Shown here: positions 1-7,746 of the stretch, one piece after another | Position numbering within the stretch: position 1 is the first letter of the stretch | How the letters are laid out: each line of letters begins with the position of its first letter | Source: Niveispirillum sp. | GTDB taxonomy: Bacteria; Pseudomonadota; Alphaproteobacteria; Azospirillales; Azospirillaceae | Reading direction: 5' to 3' | Length of the DNA: 64,000 nt | NCBI RefSeq assembly: GCF_017996735.1 | Contig: NZ_JAGOGJ010000026.1 | Location: forward strand, 1-64,000 | Notes under the pieces: model-generated | Databases searched by the model: none | What the model was told of the DNA's origin: nothing | Seen by the model: the letters and a program-made list of their open reading frames with translations, nothing else | Translations under genes and position numbers: made by a program

Positions 1-170
1 TGTGTGGCGGTCAGGCCATGGATCTGCTTCACCGATATGGCACCGACCTGCGCCTTGGACAGTTCGCCGATCTGGTCCAGCGAGAAAGAGCGGATCTGTT
101 CGGCTGTCAGCGAGGCCATCGTCCGCAGGGGGATTTCGCTGATGGAGCTGTAGGAACCGATCGCAACCAT
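1..170 (-). CDS. Octapeptide-repeat surface-type protein, N-terminal fragment
   Basis: The minus strand reads an open frame from an ATG at 170 to the window edge (56 residues), so only the N-terminus is present. After about 17 residues it settles into an eight-residue repeat of the form [S/T]xxQ[I/V]xx[L/I/F], for example TAEQIRSF, SLDQIGEL, SKAQVGAI and SVKQIHGL. Repeats of this kind occur in large surface or secreted proteins of alphaproteobacteria and cyanobacteria, but I cannot assign a function. There is no signal peptide at the N-terminus. A weak purine-rich ribosome site (GAAAGAG) lies just upstream. Length and C-terminal domains are unknown because the gene leaves the window. Confidence 0.6.
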   Translation of the reverse strand, partial: MVAIGSYSSISEIPLRTMASLTAEQIRSFSLDQIGELSKAQVGAISVKQIHGLTAT

Positions 171-260
171 GTCTGGCTCTTTCATTCTTGGAATTTCCAA
201 CCAGGAACCTTTAAGCAAGAGCCGGGCCAAGTTCCTGGGGCAAAAATTGCCGAACATGAA

Positions 261-291
261 ACGCCCCGCCGGCCAGGGGCGAGCGGGGCGT
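261..291 (-). terminator. Hairpin after the chemotaxis receptor gene
   Basis: A perfect 9-bp stem (ACGCCCCGC at 261-269, GCGGGGCGT at 283-291) lies about 30 bp past the stop of the minus-strand chemotaxis gene. On the minus strand it is followed by TTTCATGTT, a poor U-tract. It is probably an intrinsic terminator. Confidence 0.5.
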
Positions 292-319
292 CATGTTGCG
301 TACCTGAATGAGAAGGGGA

Positions 320-2020
320 TCAACTGGCGCGGACGCGTTGCAGGAACCCATCAACTTCCTGACGCAGGCGCGTGGCCCCGCCTGTCAGACCCGTCGCCGC
401 TTCGCGCAGGCCACGGGCCGCATTGCCCGTGCCGGCGGCCACCTGGGCCAGAGACTGCACCTCGCTTGCCGCCTCACGGCTGGCGGAGGAGGCCGATTGG
501 ACCGAGCGTGCGATCTCTTGAGTGGCCATGCGCTGCTGCTCCACCGCGGCGGCCACCGTCGTGCTGACGCTGGACACATCCCCAATCCGGTTGGTGATCT
601 CGGTCAGGGCACCCACCACGGCATTGGCGGCATGGCGGACGGCGCTGATGCGGCGTTCGATCTCTTCCGTCGCCTTAGCCGTCTGCCCTGCGAGCTGCTT
701 GACCTCCGAGGCCACGACGGCGAAACCCTTCCCGGCCTCACCGGCGCGCGCCGCTTCGATGGTCGCGTTCAGGGCCAGCAGGTTGGTCTGGCTGGCAATG
801 GCGGAGATCAGGTCGACGACATTCTTGATGCCTTCGGCTTCGCTGCTGAGATTGCGGACAAGACCATCGGAGCGTTCTACGGCTGCCGATGCCTGGCGTG
901 TGCTGCCGGTGACCCCTTCGACCTGGCGGGCCACATCATTGAAACTCACCGCCAGTTCCTCAGCAGCACTGGCCACCGACTGCACGCCCTGGTCGGAGCT
1001 TTCGGCTGCGCGCGACACGTGGCTGGCGGCCGTGCGACCATCCTCGGCCACCATGCCCAGCCGCTCCGCCTCGCTCAGTACCTTTTGCGCCGTATCGCCC
1101 ACGGTGCGGACGGAGCCCAGCACTGTGGCCTCGAAACTGTCGGCCAGGGCCAGCAGGGCCTGACGGGCGCGGGTGTCAGCCTCCACCTTCTCCGCGGACA
1201 GGCGCGAGGCGTCCAGCAGGGCGGCCTTGAAGCTGAAAAGGCCATCCACTAGGCTGTTCAATTCATCGGCTCGAACCAGCGATGCGGGATCGACGGAGAG
1301 GTCGTTGCGAGCCAGCTTGCCCATAGCTTGCGCGATGCCGTCAATGCCGTTGCGCACCAGACGGGTGATGAAGAAGACCAGAAGCGACACTATGGCCAGG
1401 GCCGCCAGAAGGCCCAAGACCAGCAGCCAAGAGGCCGTCACCGCACTTTGCGCCTGACGTTCCACACTGGTACGGGCATCCGCCTGGATTTGGGCCGCAG
1501 CCTTGTCCAGCGCCACTACAATGGTCTGCACCTTCTCATTGAAGGGCAGCACTGCGCCGGCAGCCGTGGCAATATCCACCTCAAGCATGGTGGACACGAC
1601 ATCGACAGCACCGCTGAACCCGTCAAGCTCTGCTGCCGACTCTTTCACGATAGCTTTCAGCGCGGGATCGCCGATGGTGCCGGAAATGGCAGCCAGGCGC
1701 TTCGCTTCCTCGGCAATGGCTGCTTTAACGGATTCCAGTTTTTTGATGGCCCCGTCCGCCGGGTTACCTCCCGCCACTGACAGTACGGCGAAATAGGCGG
1801 AGGCCAGGCTGCCTTTCAACTCGGTCACCAGATTTTGCATCTCGGCGGCCCGGGCCAGCTTCTCATCGACCAGGATACGGGTTTCCGAAGCCTGTGACCG
1901 AAGCTCACCAATGGAGATGCCACCCAACACCAGCATGGCAAGGGCGGCGACGATGGGACCGGCCATCAGCTTGGCCAGCAGTGATAACCGGTCCAGACGA
2001 GCGAGAAGTGTTTGATGCAT
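320..2020 (-). CDS. Methyl-accepting chemotaxis protein
   Basis: This 566-residue transmembrane chemoreceptor has the standard order. A short cytoplasmic N-terminus precedes TM1 (about residues 19-38). A helical periplasmic sensor of roughly 155 residues, probably a four-helix bundle, is followed by TM2 (about 197-219), a HAMP domain (about 220-272) and a long signalling helix. The conserved hairpin tip that contacts CheW and CheA is visible ([20 protein letters not shown]). The start is an ATG at 2020 preceded by AAGGA. It lies downstream of a TonB receptor gene on the same strand, separated by 92 bp and a hairpin, so it is probably a separate transcription unit. The ligand is unknown. I see no C-terminal CheR-docking pentapeptide; the protein ends QRVRAS. 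Confidence 0.95.
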   Translation of the reverse strand: MHQTLLARLDRLSLLAKLMAGPIVAALAMLVLGGISIGELRSQASETRILVDEKLARAAEMQNLVTELKGSLASAYFAVLSVAGGNPADGAIKKLESVKAAIAEEAKRLAAISGTIGDPALKAIVKESAAELDGFSGAVDVVSTMLEVDIATAAGAVLPFNEKVQTIVVALDKAAAQIQADARTSVERQAQSAVTASWLLVLGLLAALAIVSLLVFFITRLVRNGIDGIAQAMGKLARNDLSVDPASLVRADELNSLVDGLFSFKAALLDASRLSAEKVEADTRARQALLALADSFEATVLGSVRTVGDTAQKVLSEAERLGMVAEDGRTAASHVSRAAESSDQGVQSVASAAEELAVSFNDVARQVEGVTGSTRQASAAVERSDGLVRNLSSEAEGIKNVVDLISAIASQTNLLALNATIEAARAGEAGKGFAVVASEVKQLAGQTAKATEEIERRISAVRHAANAVVGALTEITNRIGDVSSVSTTVAAAVEQQRMATQEIARSVQSASSASREAASEVQSLAQVAAGTGNAARGLREAATGLTGGATRLRQEVDGFLQRVRAS

Positions 2021-2071
2021 ATTTAATATCCTTGTGCGTCAGTCCGGACGGCGGCGTTGGAAAGTCCCACC

Positions 2072-2103
2072 GGGGTCGGGCATTCGAAGGAAGACCCGAC
2101 CCC
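2072..2103 (-). terminator. Hairpin between TonB receptor 1 and the chemotaxis gene
   Basis: A 9-bp perfect stem (GGGGTCGGG at 2072-2080, CCCGACCCC at 2095-2103) begins 10 bp after the stop codon of the receptor on the minus strand. There is no clear U-run, so strength is uncertain. It probably ends the YfiR/receptor transcript before the chemotaxis gene. Confidence 0.5.
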
Positions 2104-2112
2104 TTTGTCGGA

Positions 2113-4098
2113 TCAAAACGACTGGGACAGGCTCAGATAGACCCGGCGTTCCGTTTCCAGCACCGATGTCGTCGGCGTGCTGGCGCGCAGGAAGTCCGTT
2201 GCGGTTGCCCGCACCTCGGTACCGGTGGAGAATGTGTAGGCAACCGAGGCGGTGCCGCTCGTATAGGAATCGATCTTGGTCGGTATCAGGAAGCCTGTCT
2301 GCGCACCGGCTCCCGGCCGCAACTGGTACCGGCCGGATTGCCAGGTCAAGCCCAGGTCCGCCGACAGGGCACCGCTGGTCCAGCCGACATTGCCCCGCAG
2401 CTTGTGCTTGGGGCTGGCCTTTTCATAATAGACGGGCCGGGTCGGCAAAGGGCCCTTGTTGATGGTCAGGTTATCGTCGATATCGGTCCAGGTGTAGGAC
2501 GCGCCATAGGTGAAGCCGCCTGCCACGGCGCCCCTTATATCGGCTTCCATACCCCAGGATGAGGATTCGCCGGCATTGATGAAGGTCTGCGTCAAGGTGC
2601 CATTGACCAGGATGCGGTCCGCCGTGCCGCCGGTCGTCGCCTTGACATCCTTGGTCTGCTGACGATAAGCGGTGATGCCGAAGCTGCCATTTATCACTGG
2701 CAGTGCATGATCATAGCCCAGTTCGATGCTGGTGATGCTGGCAGGTTTCAGCTCTGGATTGCCAACGGTGCCAGCGCCATAGAAGCCACCAAGTTCAAAC
2801 ATGGCCGGCAGTTGATTGGCCAGACCGTAGGTGAAGCGCAGCGTGTCCTCAGATGTGGGCTTGTAGACCACGCCGCTGTTGAAACTGCCCTTCGTCAACT
2901 TGGTGTCGAATTCGGACAGCAAGCGCGGTGTCATGGCCGCACCGTCGTAGCCCAGGTTGAAATTATCGACCCGCACCGCGTTGGTGAAAGAGATATTGTC
3001 CGAGACTTTCCAGTCCCACATCAGCGACCCGGCGAAGATATCGGCGCTGATCCGACCGCCTGGCGTGGGCCAGCGTCCCATTTCGGAGCGGCGGTATTCA
3101 CTGGTGATTTTCACCGTGTGGTCTGTATCGAGCTGGATCAGATCGGAGACCTGCGCAACCGTGAGACGCGCGTCGGATGCTGTGCCAAGACCCAGATAAT
3201 TGAAGTCCAGCCAGTTGCGATAAACAGAAAGATTTAACAGACCAACATTGCCAGCATCGACGTCGACATCCAGCTTTGCTGCCCGCGCGACATAGTCGAT
3301 GGCATAGTAGGTGTTGGTGGTGGTGTAATTGTCCTGTAGTGAATAGCTGCGTGACAGTTCAACACCCACCTGGATATTGTCGGCCACCTGTGCCAGACCG
3401 GAGGCGGAAACGTGGTTGGCCTCCATATCCCGCAGACGGTTACGCTCCGCGGTGGTGAGTTTGCCGCGCTGAAACTCATCAGCCTCCTTGTAACCGGCTG
3501 AGAGCTTCAGACCCAGGCTGTCGCCGAGCTTAAGCGTCTTGACCATATTGGCCTCGCGCTTGTCATTATTACCGGCACGCAATGTGACGGTACCCGTCTC
3601 GTCATACAGCGGGTTGACCGTGATGATGTTGATCACGCCGGCCACGGCATTAAAGCCATAAATGGCGCCAACCGGACCCTTGACGATCTCGATCTGTTTG
3701 ATTTCAGACAGGGCAACCGGGAGTGTGTTCCACACCACCATGGCGTAATGGTCGTTGAATACCTGGCGGCCGTTTACCCGAACCAGGAGGCGTCCATAAT
3801 GGCCGTGGTTGTAGCCGCGGATGGCCACGTCAGCAGCGCCGGTGCCCCAACGCAACACATCCAGGCCGCTATAGCGGCTCAGAATGTCCGGAAGGTTATC
3901 GAGGCCGCTGGCCTTGATGTCGGCGGCGCTGATGATGCGCAGCGATGCCGGAGCGTCGGAGGCTACCTGCGGCTTGCCCGTAGCGCTGGTGGTCACCGGC
4001 TGACCGAATGCGTCCTGAAGTGCAGTGTAGTTGATGGTCTGCGCCTGGGCGCCGACAGCGATGAGCGCAGTGGCGCTCAGCAGAACGTATTTTTTCAT
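2113..4098 (-). CDS. TonB-dependent outer-membrane receptor (copy 1)
   Basis: A 661-residue outer-membrane receptor. It has a signal peptide ending near GAQAQ (residue 20), an N-terminal plug domain and a 22-strand-type barrel ending in the C-terminal aromatic motif LSLSQSF. Plug hallmarks include DNLPDIL, NGRQV and IEIVKGPVGAIYGFNAVAGV. It is clearly paralogous to the receptor at 4837-6825, sharing long identical stretches in the signal/plug region. Each copy is preceded by a YfiR-like gene, here 29 bp upstream, so the pair is probably co-transcribed. No classical TonB box is obvious; the region after the signal peptide reads LQDAFGQPVTT, a pattern common in receptors paired with YfiR-like proteins. 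The ribosome site is AGGAG ten bases before the ATG. The substrate is not evident. Confidence 0.92.
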   Translation of the reverse strand: MKKYVLLSATALIAVGAQAQTINYTALQDAFGQPVTTSATGKPQVASDAPASLRIISAADIKASGLDNLPDILSRYSGLDVLRWGTGAADVAIRGYNHGHYGRLLVRVNGRQVFNDHYAMVVWNTLPVALSEIKQIEIVKGPVGAIYGFNAVAGVINIITVNPLYDETGTVTLRAGNNDKREANMVKTLKLGDSLGLKLSAGYKEADEFQRGKLTTAERNRLRDMEANHVSASGLAQVADNIQVGVELSRSYSLQDNYTTTNTYYAIDYVARAAKLDVDVDAGNVGLLNLSVYRNWLDFNYLGLGTASDARLTVAQVSDLIQLDTDHTVKITSEYRRSEMGRWPTPGGRISADIFAGSLMWDWKVSDNISFTNAVRVDNFNLGYDGAAMTPRLLSEFDTKLTKGSFNSGVVYKPTSEDTLRFTYGLANQLPAMFELGGFYGAGTVGNPELKPASITSIELGYDHALPVINGSFGITAYRQQTKDVKATTGGTADRILVNGTLTQTFINAGESSSWGMEADIRGAVAGGFTYGASYTWTDIDDNLTINKGPLPTRPVYYEKASPKHKLRGNVGWTSGALSADLGLTWQSGRYQLRPGAGAQTGFLIPTKIDSYTSGTASVAYTFSTGTEVRATATDFLRASTPTTSVLETERRVYLSLSQSF

Positions 4099-4120
4099 TG
4101 TTGGTGACTCCTGGGGATTC

Positions 4121-4298
4121 GTCGGGCTCAGTGCGCGGTCACGAGCATCTGGAAATTCTTGTCAAAGCTGACGCCGGCCTTGGCCAGGGCCGCCGTATTG
4201 ACATGGTATTTGGCGGCACCGGAGGCCTGACGCTCGACGGCCAGGGCGCATTTGCCGGCTTCCATGCAGGCCATGTCGCCAATGATCAACTGGCCGGC
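4121..4298. repeat. 178-bp near-identical repeat, copy 1 (3' end of YfiR-like gene)
   Basis: Bases 4121-4298 match 6852-7029 without indels and with only 5 mismatches that I can count. Flanking sequence of the same two genes is much more diverged. The match covers the last 56 codons or so plus 7 bp past the stop. Confidence 0.85.
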
Positions 4299-4625
4299 TG
4301 CGGCCTTGGCGGAAACATCGACACCGCCGACCACGATCACCGCGACCGCCCCGGCCAGATCGTTGCCGCTATTGACCACCGTTGCTGTCACGTCGGCGCC
4401 GAGAGCCGTTTTGATCGCGTCACCGGCGGCGGATTGACCGCTGTCTGCAACGATGGTGATCGGGGTGGGCTTCCCAGGCTTCGGCTGTAAGAAGTTGATG
4501 GCCTTCACCGCCACGGCGGCTGTGGGGCCGTCTACGGTTGCTGAGGCCGGGTCAGCGCAGGCCAACGCCGGCAAGAGCATTGCCAAGCTGAGGCCGTGGC
4601 GGGCACTGAGTTTTAGTCCTCTCAT
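4128..4625 (-). CDS. YfiR-like periplasmic protein (copy 1)
   Basis: A predicted 165-residue exported protein. I chose the internal ATG at 4625, which follows GGAAA and opens directly into a signal peptide (LSLAMLLPALACADPASA); the longer frame to 4709 has no ribosome site. The C-terminal half resembles the YfiR/DUF4154 family: QLIIGDMACMEAGKC, then YHVNTAALAKAGVSFDKNFQ, where known members have a GxIxF strand and an NxxAAxxAGLxxSSxLL helix. Two cysteines six residues apart may form a disulfide. Known YfiR proteins are periplasmic repressors of a membrane diguanylate cyclase, but no GGDEF gene is nearby. The last 50 or so codons are almost identical to the second copy at 6859. Confidence 0.75.
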   Translation of the reverse strand: MRGLKLSARHGLSLAMLLPALACADPASATVDGPTAAVAVKAINFLQPKPGKPTPITIVADSGQSAAGDAIKTALGADVTATVVNSGNDLAGAVAVIVVGGVDVSAKAAAGQLIIGDMACMEAGKCALAVERQASGAAKYHVNTAALAKAGVSFDKNFQMLVTAH

Positions 4626-4792
4626 GGCATTTCCGTTCTTTTGTTTTATTGGTGAATTTGGGGGAATCTGATAGATTTTAATTATAAAACGGAAATACAA
4701 AGCTGACATCTAATCAAAAGGTCATTATAAAATACCTTTGTATGTTAATGAGATTATGCATTGCATGATCTGTCCTGATGGGAGATTGTGAT

Positions 4793-4825
4793 CCAGCAAC
4801 CTCGCCATAAAGGCGAGGTTGCTGG
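4793..4825 (-). terminator. Strong hairpin after TonB receptor 2
   Basis: A perfect 14-bp inverted repeat (CCAGCAACCTCGCC at 4793-4806, its complement at 4812-4825) with a 5-base loop starts 11 bp beyond the receptor stop. The minus-strand downstream sequence is not U-rich, so it may stabilise the 3' end rather than terminate by itself. Confidence 0.65.
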
Positions 4826-4836
4826 ACGCGGCGGGG

Positions 4837-6825
4837 TCAGAATTTCTGAGAAACGCTGGCATAGACCCGCCGCTCGGTCTCCAATTTCGAGCCGAGGGCT
4901 GTTTCAGTGTGCAGGAAATCACTGGCCGTGAAGCGCACTTCGGTTCCAGTCTCAAACTGGTAGCCGATGCTGGCGGTTCCGGTCCATGTGCCGTCAATCG
5001 GGAATGGGCCATAGCCGCCCGTCACAGGCCGCAGCAATGTACGCTTCGACTGCCAGGACAGGTTCAGGTCGGTGGACAGTGCGCCATCTGACCAGCCCAT
5101 ATTGCCCTGGAGCTTGTGCCGTGGGGCTGCCCCTTCGAATTTGACCGGACGCGTGGCGATAGCCGCCTTGTTCACGGTCAGGTCGTCATTGACGTCATTC
5201 CAGGAATAGGATGCACCGTAGCGAACACCATTTGTGGCATGGCCATCGAATGCCGCTTCAAAGCCCCAGGATGCGCTGTCACCAGCATTGATCACGATGG
5301 AAGCCGGACGGCCATTCACAACACTACGGTCGGAGCCCAGGAACGACTTGATGTCATCCGTCGTCTGTCGGAAGACTGACAAATGCAGCCCGCCATTGAT
5401 AGCCGCCAGGGCGCGGTCATATCCCAACTCATAGCTCTGCACCTTGCTGGGCTTGATAGAGGGATTGCCGGCCGATGCGAAGATGCCCGCCGCCGTGACC
5501 GTGGGCAGGTAGAAACCGCCCAGTTCCAGGATGGACGGAAGCTGGTTGGCCAGACCGTAGGTGGCGCGCAGTGTGTCGACGTCGGTCGCCTTGTAAACCA
5601 GGCCGCTGTTCACGCTGAACTTGCTGATCGTGCGGTCGAAGTCCGAAGCCACATAGGGCGGCGAGGCGGCACCCGAATAGTTCAGATCCAGCCAGTCAGA
5701 GCGAACGGCAGTGGTGAAGGAGAGCTTGTCGGTCAGGCGCCAGTCCCACATGCCCGCCAGGGCCCAGACATCATAGGAAATGGTGGCGCCGGGAGCGGGG
5801 AAGCGACCCATGCTGTTGCGGCGGTATTCGCCGGAGATCTTCACCGTGTGATCGGTGCCGATCTGGATCAGGTCCGACAATTGCACCACACTGGTGGTCA
5901 CATCGGACTTGCCGATGCCGAAATATTCGAAATCCAGCCAGTTGCGGTAGGCGGTAAAGGAGATGAGGCCGGCATCTCCGGCATCACCGACCAGATCGAA
6001 CTTGGCCGATTTGGTCAGGTAGTCGTCGCCATAAAGACCATTGGTCGCTGTGATGTCGGTCTGCTTCATCTTGGAGCGGGTCAGTTCCAGCCCGGCCTGG
6101 ATGCTGTCCGTCAATTGCCCCAGGGCACCGATGGCGACGTAAGAGGATTCAGGGTCCAGCAGGCGGCTGCGCTCCACAGCGGTGATGGCGCCCTGGCTGA
6201 ACTCGTCCTGCTCCTTGTAGCCGGCGGAAAAACGCAGACCAAAACCTTCGGAGACCTTCAGATTCTTCGACAGGCCGATTTCACGGGTGCCATTGTTGCC
6301 GATACGGGCTGTGGCCGTCCCATCGGTATCATAAAGCGGATTCTGGGTGATGATGTTGATCACGCCGGCGACCGCGTTGAAGCCGTAGATGGCGCCCACG
6401 GGGCCCTTCACGACCTCGATCTGCTTGATCTCCGACAACTGCACGGGGATCGTCGACCAGTTCACCAGGGCGTAATGGTCGGAATAGACCTGACGGCCGT
6501 TCAGCAGGACCAGGAGGCGCGGGCTGTTGGGTTGATTGTAACCACGCATGCCGATGTCAACGCCCCCGGCACCCCAACGCAGCAGGTCGATCCCGCCGAC
6601 GCGTGCCAGGATGTCGGGCAGATTATCCAGGCCGGTAGCCCTGATATCCGCCGCCGTGATGATGTGCAGGGCGGCCGGTGCATCGGCGGCGACCTGCGGC
6701 TTGCCGGTCACACTGGTGGTGACAGGCTGCCCGAACGCGTCCTGAAGGGCGGTATAGTTGATGGTCTGTGCCTGGGCGCCGATGGCAAGAAGGGCGGTCG
6801 CGCCCAGCAGCATGGTTTTTTTCAT
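4837..6825 (-). CDS. TonB-dependent outer-membrane receptor (copy 2)
   Basis: A 662-residue paralogue of the receptor at 2113-4098. It has a signal peptide ending GAQAQ, plug motifs DNLPDIL, NGRQVYSDHY and IEVVKGPVGAIYGFNAVAGV, and a barrel ending YASVSQKF. The two copies are most alike in the plug and least alike in the predicted extracellular loops, as expected if they bind different ligands. The gene follows the second YfiR-like gene by 33 bp (ribosome site AGGAG) and ends at a strong hairpin. The tandem arrangement YfiR2-receptor2-YfiR1-receptor1 on one strand indicates a two-gene segmental duplication. Confidence 0.92.
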   Translation of the reverse strand: MKKTMLLGATALLAIGAQAQTINYTALQDAFGQPVTTSVTGKPQVAADAPAALHIITAADIRATGLDNLPDILARVGGIDLLRWGAGGVDIGMRGYNQPNSPRLLVLLNGRQVYSDHYALVNWSTIPVQLSEIKQIEVVKGPVGAIYGFNAVAGVINIITQNPLYDTDGTATARIGNNGTREIGLSKNLKVSEGFGLRFSAGYKEQDEFSQGAITAVERSRLLDPESSYVAIGALGQLTDSIQAGLELTRSKMKQTDITATNGLYGDDYLTKSAKFDLVGDAGDAGLISFTAYRNWLDFEYFGIGKSDVTTSVVQLSDLIQIGTDHTVKISGEYRRNSMGRFPAPGATISYDVWALAGMWDWRLTDKLSFTTAVRSDWLDLNYSGAASPPYVASDFDRTISKFSVNSGLVYKATDVDTLRATYGLANQLPSILELGGFYLPTVTAAGIFASAGNPSIKPSKVQSYELGYDRALAAINGGLHLSVFRQTTDDIKSFLGSDRSVVNGRPASIVINAGDSASWGFEAAFDGHATNGVRYGASYSWNDVNDDLTVNKAAIATRPVKFEGAAPRHKLQGNMGWSDGALSTDLNLSWQSKRTLLRPVTGGYGPFPIDGTWTGTASIGYQFETGTEVRFTASDFLHTETALGSKLETERRVYASVSQKF

Positions 6826-6851
6826 TTATGCGGGCTCCTAGTGGTCGTGAC

Positions 6852-7029
6852 GTCGGGCTCAGTGCGCGGTCACGAGCATCTGGAAATTCTTGTCAAAGCT
6901 GACGCCGGCCTTGGCCAGGGCCGCTGTATTGACATGGTATTTGGCGGCACCGGAGGGCTGACGCTCGACGGCCAGGGCGCATTTGCCGGCCTCCATGCAG
7001 GCCATGTCGCCGATAATCAACTGGCCGGC
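6852..7029. repeat. 178-bp near-identical repeat, copy 2
   Basis: Partner of 4121-4298. The sharp drop in identity beyond position 7029 suggests recent gene conversion between the two YfiR-like genes. Confidence 0.85.
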
Positions 7030-7356
7030 AGTGGTCTTGCCGGAAACATCAATTGAGCCGATTACGATCACTGCAACAGCCCCTGACACGTCGCCGGCCC
7101 CTTCAACCACCTTGGCCGTCACGTCGGCGCCCAGGGCCGACTTGACGGCGTCGCCCGTGGCCGCGTGGCCACTATCCACCACGAGGGAAACCGGCGTAGG
7201 CTTGGCCGGCTTCGGCTGCAGAAAATTCAACGCTTTGATGGCGACCGTGGCGGTCGGACCATCGACCGCTGCCAAAGCCGGGCCAGCCCAGGTGAGCATC
7301 GGCATCAGAAGCCCGGCCAACAAGCCGTGCCTTACTGGCGAACGCAAATCGCGCAT
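6859..7356 (-). CDS. YfiR-like periplasmic protein (copy 2)
   Basis: About 165 residues with a signal peptide (LLAGLLMPMLTWAGPALA) and the same YfiR/DUF4154-like C-terminus as copy 1. Two adjacent ATGs lie at 7359 and 7356. GGAG sits 5 bases before the second, so I used 7356. The N-terminal two thirds differ from copy 1 at many positions, but the final 50 codons are nearly identical (see the repeat at 6852-7029). First gene of a likely two-gene unit with the TonB receptor 33 bp downstream. By family analogy it may sense or regulate a membrane signalling enzyme from the periplasm; the partner is unknown. Confidence 0.75.
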   Translation of the reverse strand: MRDLRSPVRHGLLAGLLMPMLTWAGPALAAVDGPTATVAIKALNFLQPKPAKPTPVSLVVDSGHAATGDAVKSALGADVTAKVVEGAGDVSGAVAVIVIGSIDVSGKTTAGQLIIGDMACMEAGKCALAVERQPSGAAKYHVNTAALAKAGVSFDKNFQMLVTAH

Positions 7357-7401
7357 CATGTCTCCGTTATGGCATTGGAAGGGAAATGTTCCTCGTTCCA
7401 T

Positions 7402-7640
7402 GCCTACAGTCGAAGAATAGGTGCGTCACTACGGCCGATATAATCCGTCTGGTTAGGTTTCCAAAGAAAGACACCTGTTTTTTAAGTTCGTGCTATTTAG
7501 GCAACATATCATGGTATTCATTTATAACCTTTAGTATATGTTTTTGGCTAAAAATAATAAATTGATAATTATCAATTCCGCTTTCTATATTTCCGCCGAT
7601 CGGATTAATTTTATGCGTATACGCTGATTCCAAATGGCTA
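7402..7640. promoter_or_regulatory. AT-rich intergenic island with a perfect palindrome
   Basis: No gene is supported between the YfiR-like gene (start 7356) and the porin terminator. Roughly 7,480-7,630 is strikingly AT-rich compared with its surroundings. It contains an 18-bp perfect palindrome, AATTGATAATTATCAATT, at 7560-7577, about 200 bp upstream of the YfiR/receptor unit. The core TGATAATTATCA resembles a Fur-type site, which would fit a TonB receptor operon, but this is inference. Confidence 0.4.
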
Positions 7641-7649
7641 AAATAAAAA

Positions 7650-7677
7650 CCCACCGGTCCAATAGGAACCGGTGGGT
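7650..7677 (-). terminator. Intrinsic terminator of the porin gene
   Basis: A 10-bp perfect stem (ACCCACCGGT at 7650-7659, ACCGGTGGGT at 7668-7677) is followed on the minus strand by TTTTTATTTT. This is a classic rho-independent terminator about 70 bp after the porin stop. Confidence 0.9.
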
Positions 7678-7746
7678 CGTCAGACGTTCTTGGATCAGAG
7701 ACGGTTCCGCCCTTGCCCGAAAGCGAAGGGCGGTTCCGCAGGTTGA

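Noticed and set aside
4758..4768. ATGCATTGCAT near-palindrome upstream of YfiR-like gene 1
   Set aside because: Only 11 bp with a mismatched centre; too short to distinguish from chance in an AT-rich spacer.
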